DNA from: Inia geoffrensis
Lineage: Eukaryota > Chordata > Mammalia > Artiodactyla > Iniidae
Assembly: GCA_036417435.1 (NCBI GenBank)
Contig: CM070905.1
Coordinates: 62,575,092-62,639,091, forward strand
Reading direction: 5' to 3'
Length of the DNA: 64,000 nucleotides
The notes below the pieces were generated by a model. The model was not told the DNA's origin, searched no databases, and saw only the letters and a program-made list of their open reading frames with translations. Both the position numbers and the translations under genes were made by a program. Shown here in pieces: positions 59,505 to 64,000 of this stretch (position 1 is its first letter; each line of letters begins with the position of its first letter).

Positions 59505-60654
59505 TAAAAAGTATGTACCGGTGGGAAGGGTGAAAACAACAAAGATGGTAAAGATGAAAAAATGATAAAAACTATGTTTCAAATTCCTTAAAAAATTATA
59601 TGTCTACCATTTGCCAACCACATTAAAAGAAAAGAAGAACAAAAACAAAGTCTTCCTATTCAAATTGAGCATGCATCAACACTGTAGAGAGATTTATAAC
59701 TGAAGGCCACTGTCAGCTCACCAGCCAACTGAGTGGCACTTCACACTGAAAAGCTAGAGAGTTGTGTCCACTTGGCACATGGTGGCAAGTATATTCCAAT
59801 CCAGTCTTTCTCTACATTGGGCTCTAAAAAACATTCCTTTACAGTCTATTGCAGTATTTAAATATGGTTTTAAGTTGTGCCAAACTATGTATTATCCACT
59901 GTGTTCTCCATTAGGTGTTGGGAAAGAGTAAAGTCATGATAATAAGGGCATTTGAACCATTGTTCTTGCTTCTTGAGTAAACCCAGTCCCTACTTTACCA
60001 GCTCAGAACTGAGAAGCTGTGCTCTTTAAGGGATCAATGTGAGGAGTGCAACTCTCAATGCCACGTCTCTCATTTTTTCCTCCTCTTGGCTTTTTGCTAC
60101 TAAAATGAATTAACTTGATACTAGAAAGAAAGCATCATTTTGTCTTATTCCAGAGGAATCCCCCCCCTCCCCCCACCCAGTTAGTTTAATAGATATGCCA
60201 TTGAACATTATGGAGAAAATGTCATGAAAAAACCACAACTGTTCTTGCCCCCATTTGACAAAGCTTCATCTCAGATGATTTACTAGTGAGTCAGTTAAAT
60301 CCAGCTTTTCAATAGTGCCATACTTCCTTTCAGAACTTTTCCTTTTTGGTTGCTTGTGTGAAACCCAGGCCCAGCAAATATACATCACAATCCCCTTCTA
60401 CCCACCTGGCATGGGTGGGTACTGCCCTGAGCACTATTCACTATTATTTATAAAGTTAGTTGTTCTGAGTTAATACATCAATTTTTTTGTCTCAAATTTT
60501 ACTTTACCAGGAATTTTTTTGGAGCTATTGATCCATGTGTGTGACGAAGCAGATATAGTGCAATACAATGGTAACAACGAATGCAAATTCGATACATATA
60601 AACTGCAACATATAAAGACCCTGAAGATACAGTTTAGTTGAGATAAACTGCTAC

Positions 60655-61165
60655 CATCTTTTCCTTGATGTACAATGCGATTATGTCCTGACAAACTCAA
60701 TGTAAGTTGAAAATATCCCAAATCGACAATGCATTCAATACACTTAACCTAGCCTACCTTAACAGCTTAGTCTAGTCTACCTTAAACATGCTCAGAACAC
60801 ATACATTAGGCTACCATTGGGCAAATTCATCTAACACAAAGCCTATTTTATAATAAAGTGTAAAATATCTCATGTAATTTATTGAATACTGTACTGCAAG
60901 TGAAAATCAGAATGGTCATATGGGTCCAGAATGGTTGTAAGTGTCTCGGTTGCTTACCCTCGTGATCCTGTGGCTGGCTGGGAGCTGTGGCCGCTGCCCT
61001 GCCCAGCATCATGAGGGAGGATCATACTGCCCATCGCTAGCCCAGGAAATATCAAAATTCAAAATCTGAATATGGTTTCTACTGAATCCCTACTGCTTTT
61101 GCAGCATTGTAAAGCTGAAAAATCCTAAGTTGAACTATTGTACGCTGGAGACAGTAGTGTGAAAG
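60655..61165. mobile_element. MER6-like (TcMar-Tigger group) DNA transposon, nearly full length
   Basis: Starts near gatgtacaatgcgattatgt, then caatacacttaacctagcct, aacacaaagcctattttata, gtaatttattgaatactgta, a GC-rich centre (ctgtggctggctgggagctg), and ends tgaaaaatcctaagttgaac. The arrangement and terminal gtaagttg / aagttgaac motifs match a non-autonomous Tigger-group element. A fragment of the same family is at 35974-36132. Confidence 0.75.
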
Positions 61166-61574
61166 TAAAGGGATTTCTATAAAAACCATGTTAGTTAGTT
61201 TCAATGTCATAATAATACTACATTTCAAATTCGTGAAATGTTAGCGGACCAAATTTTTTACCCTCTCAAATGACTAAATTGTCTATAGTCAATTTAAGGG
61301 ACTGTTGGGGGAACACACTGTTCTTTGGGAAGGAAGCAGAAGACCAGCCTGTGTGTGGTTCCTCAGAAAGGCCTCTGGCGGTGAGCACAAGAGGTAGGCA
61401 GGATTCAGAACAATGACCAAAAAGAAACCACAGAATTTAAGGATAGAAGCAGAGATGGATTTCTATGAAACTAAGTAAGCTTGAGTGAATGTCCCTTTGA
61501 AGACCTTACACCTAATTTTGTGGGGGGTTTTCCTGAAGAGAATTCCAAATAGTACATAAGCCTGGGCTTGTAAA

Positions 61575-61930
61575 ACCTGGACCTGCCCTGAGTGGAAGGT
61601 CCTTAGAAATCACTAAGATGGACTGTCTGATTTTTCAGATGAAGAAACTGAGGGTCAGAAAGGACAACTTGATGAGGTCAAAAAGTGGATGTCGATCATT
61701 AATTAAAAGTCAGCCTTCTTTGCACAGGGAACTCTACCTAATGCACTGTCATAACCTAAATGGGAGGGAAGTCCAGAAAGGAGGGTATATCTGTAAGTGT
61801 AAGGCTGATTCATTTTGTTGTGCAGTGGAGGTTAACACAACACTGTAAAGCAACCATGCTCCAATAAAAAAAAAAAAAAAAAAAAAAAGTCAGCCTTCCT
61901 GTGTTCCCTGTAGAAAGGACTGCATTGCAC
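61575..61930 (-). mobile_element. MIR-like relic split by an L1 fragment
   Basis: Antisense MIR core gatgaagaaactgagggtca, then aaaggacaacttgatgaggt. It resumes after the L1 insertion at about 61899. Strongly decayed. Confidence 0.5.
61719..61884 (+). mobile_element. Short L1 3' end of a second L1 lineage
   Basis: 166 bp: cacagggaactctacctaat, gctgattcattttgttgtgc, taacacaacactgtaaagca, ctccaataaaa plus a poly(A) of 23. A perfect 14-bp duplication aaaagtcagccttc lies at 61705-61718 and 61885-61898. The 3' UTR differs from the one in the copies at 22070, 31545 and 44481, so it comes from another L1 subfamily. Confidence 0.92.
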
Positions 61931-61989
61931 TACTTACACTGCAATAACTACCCCGACCAGGCCCATAGGTTCCTTCCCAGGGAAACTGC

Positions 61990-62340
61990 CCCACTCACAG
62001 CCTCTGCTGAAGGAGCAACCCCAACCTGTTTCCGGAGGAGGAGCAGCTTTGTGGTTTACCCTGTGACCCTGCCCCTCACCCCCACCTCCATGCCATCAAC
62101 ACAGGTGATTGGCCCTGGGGTTGACACCTGACCTAAGGGAGTCATTCCATCTGGGTCAATAACCTGGGAGGTCATCTGGTATAAAAAGCTCTGCTCAAAC
62201 ACAAAAGACTTTGATGAACTAGCCCAGTCAAATTCTCTCTCCTGGAAATCTGAACTGGGGAATATGGAAAGAGACAGACAATTAGCAGTAGACCCAGAGA
62301 GTGGCTGTGCAGTCAGCTAGGAAGCTGTGAGTTCCGTCTG
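61990..62340 (+). mobile_element. Old interspersed repeat, family not assigned
   Basis: Shares phrase order with 30390-30830 (gtgattggccctggggttga, gtcaaattctctctcctgga, gaatatggaaagagacagac). Likely a mammal-wide LTR or DNA repeat. The minus frame 62317-62760 next to it (147 codons) has no recognised domain or splice context. Confidence 0.4.
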
Positions 62341-63684
62341 CTGAGGGAGAGATGAGATAAGCCAGTTTTCAAACCCCGAGGGACCCACTGGTTCTAGAGC
62401 CTTTGAGGTGTAGTTGCATTGCTCTTCCTGAAAGCCCTGGCATGGTGGCTCCGGTGGCTGCTTTCTTTCCAGCTTGGTCCTCATAACCCCTAACCCCATG
62501 CTGACCACCACCCCTGCGAGAGCACCAGATCCTTGAGCAAAGTGCTGGTTCAGCAAAAACTCAACTCCCATGTTTTTGAAAACCTTGATAGCAAAAAGTG
62601 GGAAATGACATTCAAAGTGAGGTCTGAATTCATCTTTGAGGAGAAATTGCTCCTTTGTCCTTGAGGAAAGCACTTTAGTAGGTCTTGGATTATTCAGAAG
62701 CAAGAACATATTCTGGAAAGGAGGCAGAAGGGAGAGAGAAGGAGCTAACGTACTCTGCATTATAAAGTAAGTGCTAATCTTCCTGGTGGGTGGATTATGT
62801 CTCTAACACAGCTTCCCCTTAGGCAAGTAAGACTTTTCTCTGAGAACCTCAGCGGGAGGCAAGATGGGGCCCTGGCGCTCCCAAGTGGGAGAGTGAAGCT
62901 ATCTCTGTGACATGGGGTCCCGCTGGGTCTGGAGGAGAGGCATCCTCCTGAAGTGGACTCTGAAGGTACCTGGTGGATGAATTCCATCAGGAGTCACACA
63001 TCTGCATTATAATTCTCTTCTGTTACAGGATGACAAGGGGTGACCTGCAGAAAGTGCCTGGCAGACCAGAGGCTGACAGCTGACTAAGGACACAAGTGTC
63101 AGCCACAGCAGATTGGAGGAACACAGCATTCCTATGGAATTCCCGAGGATGCTTGGGCTGGGACTCCTGGGAAAGTCCTGTACCTCCAGGAAAAACACGA
63201 AAAAGGTTTGGAGCACCATTATTGGACCGTTGAAGTGAAGCGTGACCACTATATTTGGGAAGTGAAAGAGACATCTGGGTTTCACATGGTTTCAAAGAAC
63301 CTCATGAACATGGTAAGTAATTAAAATCACCATTAGTGTCACCTATAAAAACAAAGGAAGAGTTTTTAGGTGTGAATAAATGCATATATATAAAGAATAA
63401 GTATATGCATATCCTTTTTTTTTTTAAACAAGCATCAGAGAATTGATTCAAACAGAATTAGGAAATATTAATTCACACCCTAGAGGTAGGAGAGCCTCCA
63501 AAATTGGCTCTGGAAGTCCTAAAGGACTGAAATTCTTTCCAATTTCCTGTGTTACCATTCTCAGCCTATTGCCTTTAAGGGTGCCATTAGCTGGCACCCT
63601 TCACAGTCCCAAGAAGGCTGAGGCAGTTCCAGGGGTCACATCCAGACATGATAATATCCAGGTAAGCACAAGGAGTGGTCTTTT

Positions 63685-63799
63685 ATTTTTTTGGCCACAC
63701 CACGCAGCTTGAGGGATTTTAGTTGCCCAGCCAGGGATTGAACCTTGGCCTTCGACAATGAAAGCAGAGTCCTAACCACTGGACCGCCAGGGAATTCCC
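63685..63799 (-). mobile_element. Short tRNA-derived SINE, minus strand
   Basis: 115 bp, minus head gggaattccctggcggtcca, B-box-like aaggttcaatccctggctgg, tail as T-run. Duplication aggagtggtctttt / aggagtgatctttt at 63671-63684 and 63800-63813 (one mismatch). Confidence 0.93.
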
Positions 63800-63935
63800 A
63801 GGAGTGATCTTTTTCTGAGTATCCTTCTTAGGAGCAAGGATATTTTTCACAGAAGGCTTCTTACCAACCTGATCAACTTCCTCTCACTAGCCAGAATTGG
63901 GTAAGCTATAAATTCTTAGAAACCATTTAGTGTCT

Positions 63936-64000
63936 GGGCTTCCCTGGTGGCGCGTGGTTGAGAGTCCGCCTGCCGATGCAGGGGACACGGGTTCGTGCCC
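63936..64000 (+). mobile_element. CHR-2-type cetacean SINE, cut by the window end
   Basis: Head gggcttccctggtggcgcgt. The usual gcgcagtggttg is shortened to gcgcgtggttg, losing one base pair step in the A-box region. The rest of the element lies beyond the window. Confidence 0.93.

Larger units (their letters stand above)
24376..64000 (-). other. ICA1: Large ICA1 intron (at least about 39 kb)
   Basis: I searched the minus strand for the preceding coding segments (ending DPDLYKQMEKFRK in human) and for the N-terminal exons and found none, so this stretch is read as one intron that extends beyond the window. A candidate cassette exon at 24573-24632 would divide it. Stretches with no recognised repeat include about 27580-28370, 30840-31540, 34300-35570, 38310-39100, 51000-51490, 53120-54630, 59520-60650 and 62340-63660. 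Confidence 0.7.

Noticed and set aside
62317..62760. 147-codon minus frame next to an unassigned repeat
   Set aside because: It has no similarity to ICA1 N-terminal exons or any protein I recognise and no splice signals in the right places.
63007..63295. AG preceded by ttctcttctgttac on the plus strand with open frames on the minus strand
   Set aside because: The plus-strand acceptor-like site is followed at once by a stop, and the minus frames match nothing.
24376..64000. Further upstream ICA1 exons
   Set aside because: I looked for minus-strand matches to the segment before VQTQVR (ending YKQMEKFRK) and to the N-terminus, and found none by eye. They are probably beyond the window.

Overview
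The window is vertebrate, and almost certainly cetacean, nuclear DNA. It is AT-rich, has no prokaryote-like gene packing, and is full of SINEs and LINEs. The young SINEs begin with the tRNA-Glu-type head read as cttccctggtggcgcagtgg and have the GC-rich body typical of the CHR SINE superfamily of whales and hippos. The young L1 copies end in the artiodactyl/cetacean-type 3' UTR. Old mammal-wide repeats (MIR, L2, L1M, MER5A, Tigger, MaLR LTR relics) fill most of the rest.

The one real gene I can support is ICA1 (islet cell autoantigen 1, ICA69) on the minus strand, read from high to low coordinates. Exons with canonical splice signals are at 24250-24375, 22952-23050, 9973-10070 and 7624-7676. 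Two further, less canonical exons are at 4885-4947 and about 4743-4784. Together they encode the second half of the BAR-like arfaptin-homology domain and the start of the acidic C-terminal linker. All exon phases agree and no stop codon interrupts the frame. A possible extra 60-bp in-frame cassette exon is at 24573-24632. The start of the gene lies beyond 64000 and its last exons below position 1. Everything from about 24.6 kb to 64 kb looks like one large intron.

Layout in gene order: 64.0-24.6 kb is a large intron holding a fossil MULE DNA transposon (47.7-50.4 kb), Tigger- and MER6-like elements, three long antisense L1M bodies, a 1.4-kb young L1 (44.5-45.9 kb) and many SINEs. 24.6-22.9 kb holds the arfaptin-homology exons. 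A young 5'-truncated L1 (22070-22937) sits 14 bp downstream of a 5' splice site, and its target-site duplication copies the exon/intron junction. 22.9-10.1 kb is an intron of MIR, L2, CHR SINEs and unique AT-rich DNA. 10.1-4.7 kb holds four small exons encoding the linker. 4.7-0 kb is intron.

The most notable items are: (1) the L1 insertion that duplicated an ICA1 donor splice site; (2) two consecutive symmetric ICA1 exons whose expected AG acceptors are absent although downstream AGs keep the frame; (3) a MULE/MuDR-type transposase fossil with recognisable DGTF, DFE and WNVY...RTNN...EG motifs between about 100-bp inverted ends, nested in a MER5A copy. I saw no RNA genes, CRISPR arrays, promoters or polyadenylation sites of a host gene. 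Family assignments are from memory of consensus sequences, without alignment software.
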